A stretch of 64,000 nucleotides of DNA. It comes from Halobellus litoreus (GTDB lineage Archaea > Halobacteriota > Halobacteria > Halobacteriales > Haloferacaceae). Positions 43,654 through 53,405 of the stretch are shown in pieces. The stretch is from positions 1,319,083-1,383,082 of the forward strand of contig NZ_JANHAW010000001.1 in the NCBI RefSeq assembly GCF_024464595.1. Direction: 5' to 3'. The position numbers were made by a program, and so were the translations under genes. The number at the start of each line of letters is the position of its first letter. The first letter of the stretch is position 1. The notes beneath the pieces were generated by a model. That model did not search any database. It saw nothing but the letters and a program-made list of their open reading frames with translations, and was not told the origin of the DNA.

Positions 43654-45831
43654 CTACGGCTGCGGTGGCGACCCCTCGTAGGCGTCGAGGTCGGCGTAGA
43701 AGTTCAGCATCGAGAACTTCAATTTGTTCGGCGCGACGTCGACGAGTTCGACTCGCTCCTCGCGGGGGAAGCTCTCGCGGACGCCGTACTTCCCCATCTC
43801 GACGCTCTTCTGCGTGTAGCGCTTGTCGACGAGCAGGCGGACCCCGAAGTCGTCGGGGGCGCGGATGACGCGCCCGAGCGCCTGCCGCGTCTTTCTGATC
43901 GTCGGAATCTCCACCGCGTAGCGCCAGCCGGCCTCCGAACGGTCGTCGTACGCGCGATCGTAGGCGTCCTGGATCGCCTCTAAGCGCTCAGAGAGATGCG
44001 GGTACGGGACGCCGACGACCGCGACGGTCCGGGCGTCGTCGCCGTCGAAGCTCACGCCCTCCGCGAGCGTTCCCCAGAGGGACGTAAAGAGCGTCGCGTC
44101 GTCGCTGTCGACGAACGACTGTCGGAGCGACTCCGTGTCGACGCCCGACCCGTCGAGCAGGAGTTCGCTCGCCACGTCCGACCGCCCTCGGAGGCGGTCG
44201 TGGTACCGCTCGGCCTCGGCGTACGAGGGGAAAAAGAGGAGCGCGTTGCCGGGCGTAAAGCGCGTCGCGTCCGCCAGCACGTCCGCGATCGCCGACTGGG
44301 TGTCGGGATCCGCGCGGTCGGAACTGAAGAGCGCCGGCGCTTCCACCGCGAGCGTCCGACGGCGGTCCTCGGGGTATTCGAGCCCGTAGGCCATGGTCGC
44401 CGGGTCGTCGACGCCGAGGACGTCCTCCAAGACGTCGAACGGGCGCAGCGTCGCCGACATCAGGATGCTCGCGTGGACCTCCTCGAACAGCGTCTCGGTC
44501 ACTTCCCTCGGAATACAGGTGTACAGCTCCGCGCGCCCGTACACCTCGTCGGTCCCGGAGTCGCGCCGCACCGAGCACAGCGGGTGTTGGCCGAGCTTCC
44601 CGCCGTCGGCCATCCACGACGCGACGAACTGCGCCGCCTGCAGGGTCTGACACTCCGCGCGGCTCGTGGCCTCGCCATCGCGGTAGGCCTCCTCGTACTC
44701 CCGGTCGAGCGTGCGGCCGAGCTGGAGCGCGAGGTCGACCTCCGCGTCGATGCCGCGACCCTCGTACCGATTCAGGAAGGCGAGCGTCAGGTCGTCTCTG
44801 CGATCCGAGTTCGCGATCGAGAGGTCGTACCAGTCGTCGCCGACCTGCTCGCGCTCGCCGAACCCCAGCGCGTCGTCGTACGTCGCCCGCAACGCGCCGA
44901 GGAACGCCGAGAGGACGTTCTCGGCCGGCTCCGCCCGGGAGTCGTCGGCGTCCTCCAGTTCCGAGAGCGCCTCTTCGAGCGTGTTCTCGGTGAGCGTCCG
45001 ACTCGCGTGGTCGCGCGCGGCCGACTCGATGTTGTGCGCCTCGTCGAAGACCGTCACGACGTCCTCGGGCTCCCGTCCCAGCCACCGGAAGAACTGCTCG
45101 CGGATGTTCGGATCGAGCAGGTGGTGGTAGTTGCAGACGACCAGATCGACGGCTTCCATCCCCTCCTTGAGGAGTTCGTAGCCGCAGAGCTGTCGCTCCT
45201 CGGCGTACGCGTAGATCTCTTCGGGCGTCCGCACGTCCGCGAAGAGCCACTCGAAGAACTCGTCGTTGTCGCCGACGAGGTTGTTGTAGTAGTGCTCGCA
45301 GACGTTGCCGTCCCGCAGGTCTTCGAGTTCGGACTCGACGGCGTCGAGTTCGTCGGTCACCGCGCTCCGGGCCTCGCCGGCCCCGTCCGCCCCGTCGCGG
45401 ATGCGGTCTAAGAGCGCCTCCGCCTGCTCTGTGAGTTCGGCGCGCTCTTCCTCCTTCTCGACGAGCGTCCGCGTCGTATCGCGCAGGGTCTGACACTCCT
45501 GGTACTCGACGTCGATGTGGCACATCGACGACTTGCCCTTGAAGACGACCGCCCGGACCGGTTCATCGCGGGTGATCGCGCGCGCGTCGGCGACGAACTG
45601 CCGCATCTGCTGGTGGACGTTGGTGGTGATGACCACCGTCTTGTCCGTCCGCTGGGCGTACTCCAGGGCCGGCACGAGCGCCGAGAGGGTCTTCCCGGTT
45701 CCGGGCGCCCCCTCGAGGAGGACGTCGCGCTGCTCGTCTACCGCCTCGGCGATCTCCGCCATCGCCGAGCGCTGGTTCGGATACGGCTCCTCGTAGGGGA
45801 AGAACCGCTCGTACTCGCCGGTCGTCGACAC
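43654..45831 (-). CDS. XPD/Rad3-like ATP-dependent DNA helicase (Fe-S)
   Basis: 725 residues of the superfamily 2 XPD group. Walker A is GAPGTGKT (41-48), the DEAH box is at 263-266 (VFDEAHNIE), and four cysteines at 104, 113, 178 and 216 flank the insertion where XPD-type helicases bind a 4Fe-4S cluster. The last motifs include ALGRVIRAPDDFG. It unwinds DNA 5' to 3' in repair. GTG start (MSTTGEYERFFPYEE) with a TATA box at 45854-45862. Confidence 0.93.
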   Translation of the reverse strand: MSTTGEYERFFPYEEPYPNQRSAMAEIAEAVDEQRDVLLEGAPGTGKTLSALVPALEYAQRTDKTVVITTNVHQQMRQFVADARAITRDEPVRAVVFKGKSSMCHIDVEYQECQTLRDTTRTLVEKEEERAELTEQAEALLDRIRDGADGAGEARSAVTDELDAVESELEDLRDGNVCEHYYNNLVGDNDEFFEWLFADVRTPEEIYAYAEERQLCGYELLKEGMEAVDLVVCNYHHLLDPNIREQFFRWLGREPEDVVTVFDEAHNIESAARDHASRTLTENTLEEALSELEDADDSRAEPAENVLSAFLGALRATYDDALGFGEREQVGDDWYDLSIANSDRRDDLTLAFLNRYEGRGIDAEVDLALQLGRTLDREYEEAYRDGEATSRAECQTLQAAQFVASWMADGGKLGQHPLCSVRRDSGTDEVYGRAELYTCIPREVTETLFEEVHASILMSATLRPFDVLEDVLGVDDPATMAYGLEYPEDRRRTLAVEAPALFSSDRADPDTQSAIADVLADATRFTPGNALLFFPSYAEAERYHDRLRGRSDVASELLLDGSGVDTESLRQSFVDSDDATLFTSLWGTLAEGVSFDGDDARTVAVVGVPYPHLSERLEAIQDAYDRAYDDRSEAGWRYAVEIPTIRKTRQALGRVIRAPDDFGVRLLVDKRYTQKSVEMGKYGVRESFPREERVELVDVAPNKLKFSMLNFYADLDAYEGSPPQP

Positions 45832-45853
45832 GGTGGTCTCTCCGCCCTCCTCG

Positions 45854-45862
45854 AATTAAAAG
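45854..45862 (-). promoter_or_regulatory. TATA box of the XPD-like helicase
   Basis: CTTTTAATT on the minus strand lies 23-31 bases from the GTG at 45831. The remaining gap (45863-45994) holds an AT-rich CCATTATTCGG near 45962 that suits the DUF6789 gene on the other strand. Confidence 0.55.
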
Positions 45863-45994
45863 CCTCGGGCGGTCGGGAAAGCCGAACGCTAGTCCTTAAG
45901 GAATGCTACCAACCATCATAGTTCTATCGGCCTTGTGCGTCGAAGTCGCGCCGCCGAGATGCCATTATTCGGGAGGATGCGGTCCTTCTCTAGT

Positions 45995-46456
45995 ATGGCG
46001 ACCGAAACGAGCACGACGACGACAGCACAGACGACCGATAACGCGTGGCAGTACGGCGTCGTCGCCGGCGTCATCGCCGGCGTCGTGATGGGCGCGCTGA
46101 TGGTGATGCAGATGCGGCCCGTCCTCGAGGTCGCGATCCCCTCGATGTACTTCCTGTCGGGCGGTGCCGCGGGGTTCACGATCCACGTCGCCCACGGGGC
46201 GGTTCTGGGCGTCGTCTTCGCCGCGATCGCCTCGACGCAAACCGATCTGACGACCGTGAAGAGTCTGGCTCTCGGCGTGGGCTACGGGGTCGTCCTGTGG
46301 GTCGTTCTCGCCGTTCTCGTGATGCCGGTCTGGCTCTCGGCCGTCGGCTCGCCGGCGAACCCGCCCCTGCCGAACGTGAACGTCACCAGCCTCGTGGGAC
46401 ACGTGGTCTACGGCGCGGTCCTCGGAGCCGTCTACGGCGGGTTCCAGGGCCGCTGA
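45995..46456 (+). CDS. DUF6789-like four-helix membrane protein
   Basis: 153 residues. A Thr-rich N-terminus is followed by WQYGVVAGVIAGVVMGALM, then VAIPSMYFLSGGAAGFTIH, then VAHGAVLGVVFAAIAS, and a final VVYGAVLGAVYGGFQGR. The conserved His after Gly-rich helices and the GAVLG repeats are typical of this haloarchaeal family. Function unknown. It is divergent from the helicase gene. Confidence 0.7.
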   Translation: MATETSTTTTAQTTDNAWQYGVVAGVIAGVVMGALMVMQMRPVLEVAIPSMYFLSGGAAGFTIHVAHGAVLGVVFAAIASTQTDLTTVKSLALGVGYGVVLWVVLAVLVMPVWLSAVGSPANPPLPNVNVTSLVGHVVYGAVLGAVYGGFQGR

Positions 46457-46506
46457 CAGGGGACGGCAGCGACCGGAGCGCGTCGTCTCCGCCGGCTCAC
46501 CGCGGC

Positions 46507-47007
46507 TCAGTCACCGATCACCCGCCGTTCGACGACGAGGACGACGCCGAGTCCGACCAGCGCGAGCGTGTAGGCGGCCGCCGCCAGGAACGCGTCCAGC
46601 GTCGTCGCGTACTCGCCGGTCCGGAAGATGATCACCTTTCGGACCATCGCGATGATACCGGTGTAGACGATCAACCGGACGATCAGGCGGGTCTCGCTCC
46701 GCCGGGTGTAGGCGATGACCGTCTGGTACACCTCGACGATTATCAGGAGCAGCAGCCCCGTGTCGATGATGTCGATGACGGCCAGCGGGTCGGTGATGTT
46801 CCCGTTGGAGGCGGTCTCGACGATCTGGAGCGCGAGGTCGACGACGCCGATCGCGAAGAGGAGCGCGAAGATCGCCGCCGCGGCGAGTTCGACGACGTTG
46901 ATGAAGTCCTCGATGCGACTCGCGGTCCGGTCGATCCACGCGTCGAGCCACCGCGGCGGGGCAGCGGTCCCTTCGGAGTCCGCGTCCGGATCTGGGTCGT
47001 CCACCAT
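46507..47007 (-). CDS. PsiE family (phosphate-starvation-inducible) membrane protein
   Basis: 166 residues, four helices. The pattern IEDFINVVELAAAAIFALLF, then DTGLLLLIIVEVYQTVIAY, then VRLIVYTGIIAMVRKVIIF matches PsiE. In bacteria PsiE is phosphate-starvation-inducible with unclear function. The start MVDDPDPDAD at 47007 is preferred because the upstream in-frame start would be a TTG. Confidence 0.85.
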   Translation of the reverse strand: MVDDPDPDADSEGTAAPPRWLDAWIDRTASRIEDFINVVELAAAAIFALLFAIGVVDLALQIVETASNGNITDPLAVIDIIDTGLLLLIIVEVYQTVIAYTRRSETRLIVRLIVYTGIIAMVRKVIIFRTGEYATTLDAFLAAAAYTLALVGLGVVLVVERRVIGD

Positions 47008-47139
47008 ACGAGCGCCGATACCCGGTCCTTCGGCTACACGCAAATAAAAGCGATTGCCGCCGGGGAAGAGTACCGCCGGCGCTGACGACCACGACGACGG
47101 TCCGGCGGTCGTCGTCGGGCGTGCGGGGTCCGGCTTCGG

Positions 47140-48039
47140 TCAGGCGTCCAGCAGTTCGACGAGCAGCCCCTTCTGGGCGTGCAGGCGGTTCTCGGCCTGG
47201 TCCCAGACGAGCGCGCGGTCCGATTCGAGCACGTCGTCGGTGATCTCCTCGCCGCGGTGCGCTGGCAGACAGTGCATCACCTGCGCATCGGAGTCGGCGA
47301 GCAGGCGCTCGTTCACCTGATAGCCGTCGAAGGCAGCCAGTTTCTCGTGGCGCTGGTCCTCCTGGCCCATCGAGATCCACACGTCGGTGTAGACGACGTC
47401 GGCGTCGTCGACGGCGTCTTTCGGATCGTCGACGACGGTCGGTTCGTGTCCGAGGTCGGCGGCCTGTTCGAGCACCTCGTCGGCCATTCCGTAGTTCTCG
47501 GGCGTCGCGACCGTCAGGTCCAGCCCGACCATCGCCGCGCCGATCACGAACGACTGACCGACGTTGTTGCCGTCGCCGACCCAGGCGGCCTGCACGCCGT
47601 CGAAGCCGCCGAAGGCCTCCTCGATCGTCAGCAGGTCCGCGAGCGTCTGGCAGGGGTGCGCGTCGTCCGTGAGGCCGTTGACGACCGGAACGTCGGAGTA
47701 CTCGGCGATTTCGAGTAAGTCCTCGTGATCGAACAGCCGGGCCATCACGGCGTCGACGTATCGCGAGAGGACGCGGGAGGTGTCCGACAGGGGCTCGCCG
47801 TGCCCGAGTTGGATGTCGTCGGGACCGAGGAAGATGGCGTGGCCGCCGAGCTGGGTCATCCCGGTCTCGAAGGAGATGCGGGTTCGCGTGCTCGGTTTCT
47901 CGAAGAGCATCCCGAGCGTCTGATCGGACAGTTGCGTGTCGTCCTCGCCGGCCTTGATCGCCGCGGCGCGGTCGAGGACGGTCCCCAGTTCGTCGGTCGT
48001 CAGGTCGTCGATGTCGAGGAAGTGGTCAGTTTCGAGCAT
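47140..48039 (-). CDS. argF: Ornithine carbamoyltransferase
   Basis: 299 residues. Joins carbamoyl phosphate to ornithine to give citrulline. Carbamoyl-phosphate loop KPSTRTRISFE (Ser50-Thr-Arg-Thr-Arg54), HPCQTLADLL, and ornithine-binding HCLPAHRG are present. Last gene of the arginine cluster, starting 5 bases after the argE stop. Length is typical. Confidence 0.96.
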   Translation of the reverse strand: MLETDHFLDIDDLTTDELGTVLDRAAAIKAGEDDTQLSDQTLGMLFEKPSTRTRISFETGMTQLGGHAIFLGPDDIQLGHGEPLSDTSRVLSRYVDAVMARLFDHEDLLEIAEYSDVPVVNGLTDDAHPCQTLADLLTIEEAFGGFDGVQAAWVGDGNNVGQSFVIGAAMVGLDLTVATPENYGMADEVLEQAADLGHEPTVVDDPKDAVDDADVVYTDVWISMGQEDQRHEKLAAFDGYQVNERLLADSDAQVMHCLPAHRGEEITDDVLESDRALVWDQAENRLHAQKGLLVELLDA

Positions 48040-48044
48040 CTCTC

Positions 48045-49286
48045 TCACTCCTGCAGGCGCTCGCAGACGTCGACGAGCACGTCGATCGAGCCGTCGTACT
48101 CCGCGAGGTCGAGGTGTTCGTTCGGCGCGTGATCCAGGTCCGAGTCGCCGGGGCCGTAGGTCGCCATCGGGCATTCCCACGCCCCCGCGAAGATGTTCAT
48201 ATCGCTGGTGCCGGTCTTCCTGAGCAGCCGCGGCTCGCCGCCGGCCCCCCGGATCGCGACGCGGAACGCGCGGGCGACCTCGGTGCGCGGGCTCGTCATC
48301 ACCGGCGGGATCGGCTTCTCCCAGTGAACGCCGCCGCGATCGAGTTCGCCCTCCGCGACCTCCCGGACGTCGTCGATGGTGTACTTCGGCGGAACGCGGA
48401 ACTGCACGTCGACGGTCGCCTCGACGGCGAGGCCGTCCTCCGTGGGGCCGCCGTCGAAGCGGACCGGCTTCGTCGTCACCGTGTCGAAGACGCCGTCGGA
48501 CTCGTCCTCGTCGAAGAACTCGGCGACGCTCGACCACCAGTTCACGGCCGACTGGATCGCGTTGTCCTCCGGGCGCGAGGAGTGGCCGAGTTCGCTCGTC
48601 GAGACGTACGTCCCCGCGAGGAACCCGCGGTAGCCGAGGGTAATGCCGTCCCAGCCCGAGGGCTCGCCGTTGATCACGGCCGCGGGCTGTTCTCTGTCCT
48701 CGACGAGGTGCCACGCGCCGTTGGAGCCGGTCTCCTCGCGGACCACGCCCGCGAAGGAGACGCCGGTCTCGACGGCCGCGACGGCCATCGCCGCCAGCGG
48801 CCCCGTGGCGTCGACGCTCCCGCGACCCCACAGCACGCCGTTTTCGATCTTCACCGGGACGTCGCCGGGGACGGTGTCGATGTGGGAGGTGAGAAGCACC
48901 GAGTCGTCGGCGGGCGCGCGGACGTTGCCGACGTCGTCGATCCACACCTCGCGGTCGTGTGCCTCGAAGAAGGCCTTCAGCCGCGCCGCGGCCGCGGCCT
49001 CCTCGCCGGAGGGTGAGGGGATCGAGACGAGGTCCGCCAGCAGCGTCTGCGCGTCTGTCAACCCGTCCGTGAGCCCCTCCTGAACGTCGAAGACCTCGTG
49101 TTCCGTCGCGAAGGCCATCCCGCCGTCGCGGAGGAGTTCCGAGGTGCCGTCGGCGTCGAAGTCGGCGTACATCGCGTCGGCGTCCGGCGGTACGTCGGAA
49201 TCAGACATCGCGTCGGCGTCCGGCGACGCGTCCGCGCCGTCGGTCGGCGGCTCCTCGGCCTCGTCGGGATCGAGTTCGATGCTCAT
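48045..49286 (-). CDS. argE: [LysW]-ornithine hydrolase (M20 family), ArgE/LysK type
   Basis: 413 residues. Releases ornithine (or lysine) from the LysW carrier. M20 metallopeptidase features are TSHIDTVPG, WGRGSVDATGPLAA, and the catalytic Glu in REETGSNGA. The first ~70 residues are an acidic extension (Asp/Ala/Ser-rich) ahead of the conserved LLADLVSIPSPSGEE start, longer than in homologues. The start overlaps the argD stop by 4 bases. An internal start near residue 40-58 is possible. Confidence 0.93.
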   Translation of the reverse strand: MSIELDPDEAEEPPTDGADASPDADAMSDSDVPPDADAMYADFDADGTSELLRDGGMAFATEHEVFDVQEGLTDGLTDAQTLLADLVSIPSPSGEEAAAAARLKAFFEAHDREVWIDDVGNVRAPADDSVLLTSHIDTVPGDVPVKIENGVLWGRGSVDATGPLAAMAVAAVETGVSFAGVVREETGSNGAWHLVEDREQPAAVINGEPSGWDGITLGYRGFLAGTYVSTSELGHSSRPEDNAIQSAVNWWSSVAEFFDEDESDGVFDTVTTKPVRFDGGPTEDGLAVEATVDVQFRVPPKYTIDDVREVAEGELDRGGVHWEKPIPPVMTSPRTEVARAFRVAIRGAGGEPRLLRKTGTSDMNIFAGAWECPMATYGPGDSDLDHAPNEHLDLAEYDGSIDVLVDVCERLQE

Positions 49287-50422
49287 CCCAGCACCTCCAC
49301 GAACGAGTCGACGAACTGGTCGGCGTGGCTCTCGTCGATCACGAGCGGCGGGAGCAGGCGGACGACCGTCCGGCCGGCCGGCAGCGCGAGGATCTGTTCG
49401 GACAGCGCGAGGTTCTTGAGCACGCGGTTCGCGCCGCGCTTCACCTGAATGCCGATCATCAGCCCGACGCCGCGCACCTCGCGGACGGGCAGGTCGTGTT
49501 CCTCGCTGGCGGCCTCCAGTTCGCTCCGGAGGTACTCGCCGACCGCCGCGGCGTTTCCGGGGACGTCCTCATCGACGACCGTGTCGAGCGTGGCGTTGGC
49601 CGCGGCGCAGACGACGGGGCCGCCGGAGAAGGTCGACCCGTGGTCGCCCGAGTCCTCGGCGATCCAGTCCTTCACGAGCGTCGCGCCAAGCGGCAGGCCG
49701 TTGGCGATGCCCTTCGCCGAGGTGAGGATGTCGGGGGCGACGCCGACGCCCTCGCAGGCCCACAGGTCGCCCGTGCGCCCGACGCCGGTCTGGATCTCGT
49801 CGAAGACGAGCGCCGCGCCCGCCTCCTCGGTCACCTCGCGGGCCTGCCGGAGGTACTCCGCGGAGGCGGGGTAGATGCCGCCCTCACCCTGGACCGGCTC
49901 CAAGAACAGGGCGGCCGTCTCCTCGTCGACGGCCTCCGCGAGCGCGTCACCGTCACCGTAGGGGACGAACTCGACGCCGCCGGCCAGCGGCTCGAACGGC
50001 TTCTTGTACTTGTCCTTCCAGGTCATCGCGAGCGCCCCCAGCGTCCGGCCGTGGAAGCCGCGCTTGGTCGCGACGATCTTTGAGCGACCCGTCGCGGAAC
50101 GGGCGAACTTCATCGCCGCCTCGTTGGCCTCGGTTCCCGAGTTACAGAGCCAGACGTTGTCCGCGTCGCCCGGCGCGAGCGTCGCGAGCTTCTCGTACAG
50201 TTCCGTGCGGACGTCGACCGGGTACGACGCCTGGACGTAGGTCAGTTTCGCGGCCTGCTCTTGGACCGCTTCGGTCACGGTCGGGTGGGAGTGCCCGAGC
50301 GAGGCGACGGCGTAGGAGGCCCCGAAGTCGAGGTACTCGGTGCCGTCTTCGCCGTAGAGGTACGCGCCCTCGCCGGACTCGATCTGGATGGGCTTCTCCG
50401 AGAAGACGAAGCCGCCGCTCAT
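49283..50422 (-). CDS. argD: [LysW]-glutamate-semialdehyde / acetylornithine aminotransferase
   Basis: 379 residues, class III PLP-dependent aminotransferase. FDEIQTGVGRTG and the PLP lysine in TSAKGIANGLPLGA are clear. It transaminates LysW-bound glutamate semialdehyde with glutamate. ATGA-type overlaps link it to argB (upstream) and argE (downstream), so translation is coupled. Confidence 0.95.
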   Translation of the reverse strand: MSGGFVFSEKPIQIESGEGAYLYGEDGTEYLDFGASYAVASLGHSHPTVTEAVQEQAAKLTYVQASYPVDVRTELYEKLATLAPGDADNVWLCNSGTEANEAAMKFARSATGRSKIVATKRGFHGRTLGALAMTWKDKYKKPFEPLAGGVEFVPYGDGDALAEAVDEETAALFLEPVQGEGGIYPASAEYLRQAREVTEEAGAALVFDEIQTGVGRTGDLWACEGVGVAPDILTSAKGIANGLPLGATLVKDWIAEDSGDHGSTFSGGPVVCAAANATLDTVVDEDVPGNAAAVGEYLRSELEAASEEHDLPVREVRGVGLMIGIQVKRGANRVLKNLALSEQILALPAGRTVVRLLPPLVIDESHADQFVDSFVEVLG

Positions 50423-51447
50423 TGTGTCACCTCCGTCTCGTCGGCGTCGCTGTCGTCGGCGTCGTCCTCGGGGGCGACGACCGCGCTCGCGTGGATGTGC
50501 GTCCCACTGCCATCGAGTGCAGCCAGGATCGGGTCGTCAGCGTTCGCGTCGGCGACGATGACTGTCACCGCGCCGCCGTCGAGCGCTTCCTTCGCCGCCA
50601 TCACTTTCTTCGTCATAAACCCTTCCGCAGCGTCCTTCAGCGTCTCAAATTCGCCGGGAGTCGACACCGACTCGATCAGCGTCGACGCGTCGTCGGGGTC
50701 GGCGTAGACGCCGGCGACGTCCGTGAGGACGACCAGTTCCGCGCCGAGCGCACCGGCGACGGCCGCGGCCGCGCGGTCGGCGTCGGCGTTGACCGCGACG
50801 CCGTCGTCGGCGAGCATCGGGACGGTCACGACCGGCGTGTAGCCGTCGGCGAGCAGGGTTTCGAGCAGCGACCCGTTCACGTCGGTGATCTTCCCCGAGT
50901 GATCGCCGCGCTTGATCTTCTTTTTCCCATTCTCGATCACCCGGACGGCCGACTTGCGGGGGCCGGAAAGCAAGCCGCCGTCGACGCCGGAAAGGCCGAG
51001 CGCGTCGACGCCGGCGTTGCGGAGCGTGACAGTGAGATCGGTGTTGAGTTTCCCCGGCATCACCATCGAGAACACTTCCATCGTGCGCTCGTCGGTGAAG
51101 CGCCCGACGACGCCGCCGGGCGTCTCGACGTACGTCGGCTCCTCGCCCAGTTCTTCGAGCGTGTCGTCGACGGCGGTGGAACCGCCGTGGACGACGACGA
51201 CCTCGCGCCCGTCCGCGACGAGTTCGGCCACGTCCTCGACCGCGCCCGCGGGGTCGACCGCGCGCGCGCCGCCGACCTTCACGACGACCGGCGGGAGCGA
51301 CGCGTCGCTATCACTCGCGACGTCGTTGCCGCCGCTTGCGGCGTCGCTGCCGCCGTCGGCCCGGAGCGGTCGTCCCGTCCCGCTGTCGGGCTGCTGCGTC
51401 TGGCGGGCGTCGCGTGCGTCGTCGTGGGTAGTGGGTTCGGTTGTCAT
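50419..51447 (-). CDS. argB: [LysW]-glutamate kinase (acetylglutamate kinase family)
   Basis: 342 residues of the amino acid kinase family. The nucleotide-binding start VVVKVGGARAVDP, VVVHGGSTAVD and the late GAVTVIVADANADDP are present. It phosphorylates the gamma-carboxyl of LysW-bound glutamate. The first ~50 residues are a haloarchaeal Ser/Asp/Ala-rich extension, and the last ~20 residues are acidic. The stop overlaps argD by 4 bases; the start is 18 bases after the argC stop. Confidence 0.94.
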   Translation of the reverse strand: MTTEPTTHDDARDARQTQQPDSGTGRPLRADGGSDAASGGNDVASDSDASLPPVVVKVGGARAVDPAGAVEDVAELVADGREVVVVHGGSTAVDDTLEELGEEPTYVETPGGVVGRFTDERTMEVFSMVMPGKLNTDLTVTLRNAGVDALGLSGVDGGLLSGPRKSAVRVIENGKKKIKRGDHSGKITDVNGSLLETLLADGYTPVVTVPMLADDGVAVNADADRAAAAVAGALGAELVVLTDVAGVYADPDDASTLIESVSTPGEFETLKDAAEGFMTKKVMAAKEALDGGAVTVIVADANADDPILAALDGSGTHIHASAVVAPEDDADDSDADETEVTQ

Positions 51448-51464
51448 ACGTACTTCGATGGTCG

Positions 51465-52535
51465 TCAGGGTGCGCCGACGGGGTGAAGACCGGCGAACTC
51501 CAAGCCCGCGGTCTCCTCGATGCCGAGCGCGACGTTCGCGGCGTGGACGGCCTGTCCGGCCGATCCCTTCATCATATTGTCGATCGCCGAGAAGACGACC
51601 AATCTCCGATTTCCGGGGTCGACCTCGAAGCCGACCTCGCCGAAGTTGGTCCCGGCGACCGCCTTCGGTTCGGGGTAGCGGTAGACGCCGCCCCCGCCGG
51701 CGACGGTCCGCATAAACGGCTCGTCGGCGTAGGCCTCGCGGTAGGCCGTCCAGAGGTCGCCCTTCGAGACGGGCGCGCTCGGGAAGAGGTGGCAGGTCGC
51801 GCTCGCGCCGCGAGTCATATCGACCGCGTGAACGGTGAACGAGACCGAGAGGCCGAGGAACTGCTCGATCTCGGCCTCGTGGCGGTGGCCGGTCGGGGCG
51901 TAGGGGCGGACGATGCCCGAGCGCTCGGGGTGGCTGGAGGCGTCGCCGCCGCCCGCGCCGCCCTCCGAGGAGCCGACTTTCACGTCGACGACGGCCTGCT
52001 CGTCGCCCTCCAGAATCCCGGCGTCGAACAGCGGCTTCAGGCCGAGGATCGTCGCCGTGGCGTTGCAGCCGCCGGAGGCGATCAGGGTTGCATTAGAAAG
52101 GTTCTCCCGGTTGATCTCCGGCAGGGCGTACTCCGATTTTTCGAGGTATTCGGGGCAGACGTGCCCGTCGTACCACTCGTCGTACTGCGCTTCGGAATCG
52201 AGGCGGAAGTCCGCCGAGAGGTCGACGACCGTGTCCGCCGCGTCCTGGAACTCGTCGATGTGCTCCATCGAGACGCCGTGCGGCGTCGCCGCGAAGAGGA
52301 CGTCGACCGATTCGAGGTCCGCAGGCGACGTGAATCGGAGGTCCATCTCGCGGAGGTTCGGATGGACGTGGCCGACGGTCTTGCGCTCCTTCGAGCGACT
52401 CGTCGCCTGCACGACGTCGAAATCGGGGTGTTGATACAGCAGGCGAAGGAGTTCGCCGCCGGTGAATCCCGAGCCGCCGACGACGGAGGCAGTGTAGGCC
52501 GCGTCGTCGCCGGCATCCGTGTGGGAAGTACTCAT
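51465..52535 (-). CDS. argC: [LysW]-glutamyl phosphate reductase
   Basis: 356 residues. NADPH-dependent reduction of the acyl phosphate to the semialdehyde. The Rossmann start is SVVGGSGFTGGELLRLLYQH, and the catalytic Cys is in IASGGCNATATI. SSEGGAGGGDASSHPERSG is the conserved flap of the LysW-type enzyme. The start overlaps the argX stop by 4 bases. Confidence 0.95.
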   Translation of the reverse strand: MSTSHTDAGDDAAYTASVVGGSGFTGGELLRLLYQHPDFDVVQATSRSKERKTVGHVHPNLREMDLRFTSPADLESVDVLFAATPHGVSMEHIDEFQDAADTVVDLSADFRLDSEAQYDEWYDGHVCPEYLEKSEYALPEINRENLSNATLIASGGCNATATILGLKPLFDAGILEGDEQAVVDVKVGSSEGGAGGGDASSHPERSGIVRPYAPTGHRHEAEIEQFLGLSVSFTVHAVDMTRGASATCHLFPSAPVSKGDLWTAYREAYADEPFMRTVAGGGGVYRYPEPKAVAGTNFGEVGFEVDPGNRRLVVFSAIDNMMKGSAGQAVHAANVALGIEETAGLEFAGLHPVGAP

Positions 52536-53404
52536 ACCGTCGCTTCCGTGTCCGCCGCTTGTTCGGCTTTCGATTCGAGCCAGTCGACGACCTTCGCCGG
52601 GACGTCGACCTCGACGGCGTCGTTCAGCGCCTTGAACTCGACGGTGTGGTTGACCTCGTGGACGGTGTAATCTTGTCCGGTCTCCATCAGGTCGACGCCA
52701 AGCAGGCCGCCGCCGACGGCGTCGGAGGCGGCGGCGACGAGTTCGCGTGCGCGGTCGTCGAGTTCGAATTCGGCCACTTCGCCGCCCTTGGAGGCGTTGG
52801 TGAGCCAGTGGTCCGACGAGCGCGTCTCCGCGGCGATCGGTTCGCCGTCGACGGCCAGGACGCGGATGTCGCGGCCGGGCTTCTCGACGAACTCCTGGAC
52901 GTAGAACACCTTGTGCTGGTAGTGGCCCAGCGTCGCCTTGTGTTCGAGGATGGCCTCGGCGGCCGAGGGCGTCTCGACCTTCGCCATCAGGCGGCCCCAC
53001 GAGCCCACGACGGGCTTGAGGACGCAGGGGTAGCCGAACTCCTCGATGACCTCCATCGCGGAGTCGACGGTGTAGGCGACCTCCGTGTTCGGCGTCGGCA
53101 CGCCGGCGCGTTCGAGCGCGAGGCTGTTCTTCACCTTGTCGGCACAGACGTCCGCGGTCTCGGCGCTGTTGACCACGGGAACGTCGTAGGCGTCGAGGAA
53201 CTGCGTCGTGTAGAGGCTGCGGCTGGTCGCCAGACAGCGATCGACGACCAGATCGACGCCGTCAAACGATTCCGGCGGTTCGGCGATGTTGAACTGCTCC
53301 TTCCGGACGTCGATCTTCTCCACCTCGTGGCCGCGCTCGCGGAGCTCCGTGAGGAGGAGCTTCTCGTCCTTCCGAATCCGGGAGTAGAGCAGCCCGATCT
53401 TCAT
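52532..53404 (-). CDS. argX: Glutamate--LysW ligase ArgX (ATP-grasp)
   Basis: 290 residues of the LysX/ArgX/RimK ATP-grasp group. It attaches glutamate to the C-terminal glutamate of the LysW carrier using ATP. PCVLKPVVGSWGRLMAKV, VQEFVEKPGRDIRV and the final metal-binding GVDLMETGQDYTVHEVNHTVEFK are visible. Starts 1 base after the lysW stop. Since the cluster contains only arginine genes (argF, G, H), glutamate rather than aminoadipate is the likely substrate, inferred from context. Confidence 0.93.
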   Translation of the reverse strand: MKIGLLYSRIRKDEKLLLTELRERGHEVEKIDVRKEQFNIAEPPESFDGVDLVVDRCLATSRSLYTTQFLDAYDVPVVNSAETADVCADKVKNSLALERAGVPTPNTEVAYTVDSAMEVIEEFGYPCVLKPVVGSWGRLMAKVETPSAAEAILEHKATLGHYQHKVFYVQEFVEKPGRDIRVLAVDGEPIAAETRSSDHWLTNASKGGEVAEFELDDRARELVAAASDAVGGGLLGVDLMETGQDYTVHEVNHTVEFKALNDAVEVDVPAKVVDWLESKAEQAADTEATV

Positions 53405-53405
53405 C

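Noticed and set aside
46045-47085. 346-residue plus-strand frame over DUF6789 and PsiE
   Set aside because: Arg/Asp-rich shadow; both true proteins have clear membrane patterns.
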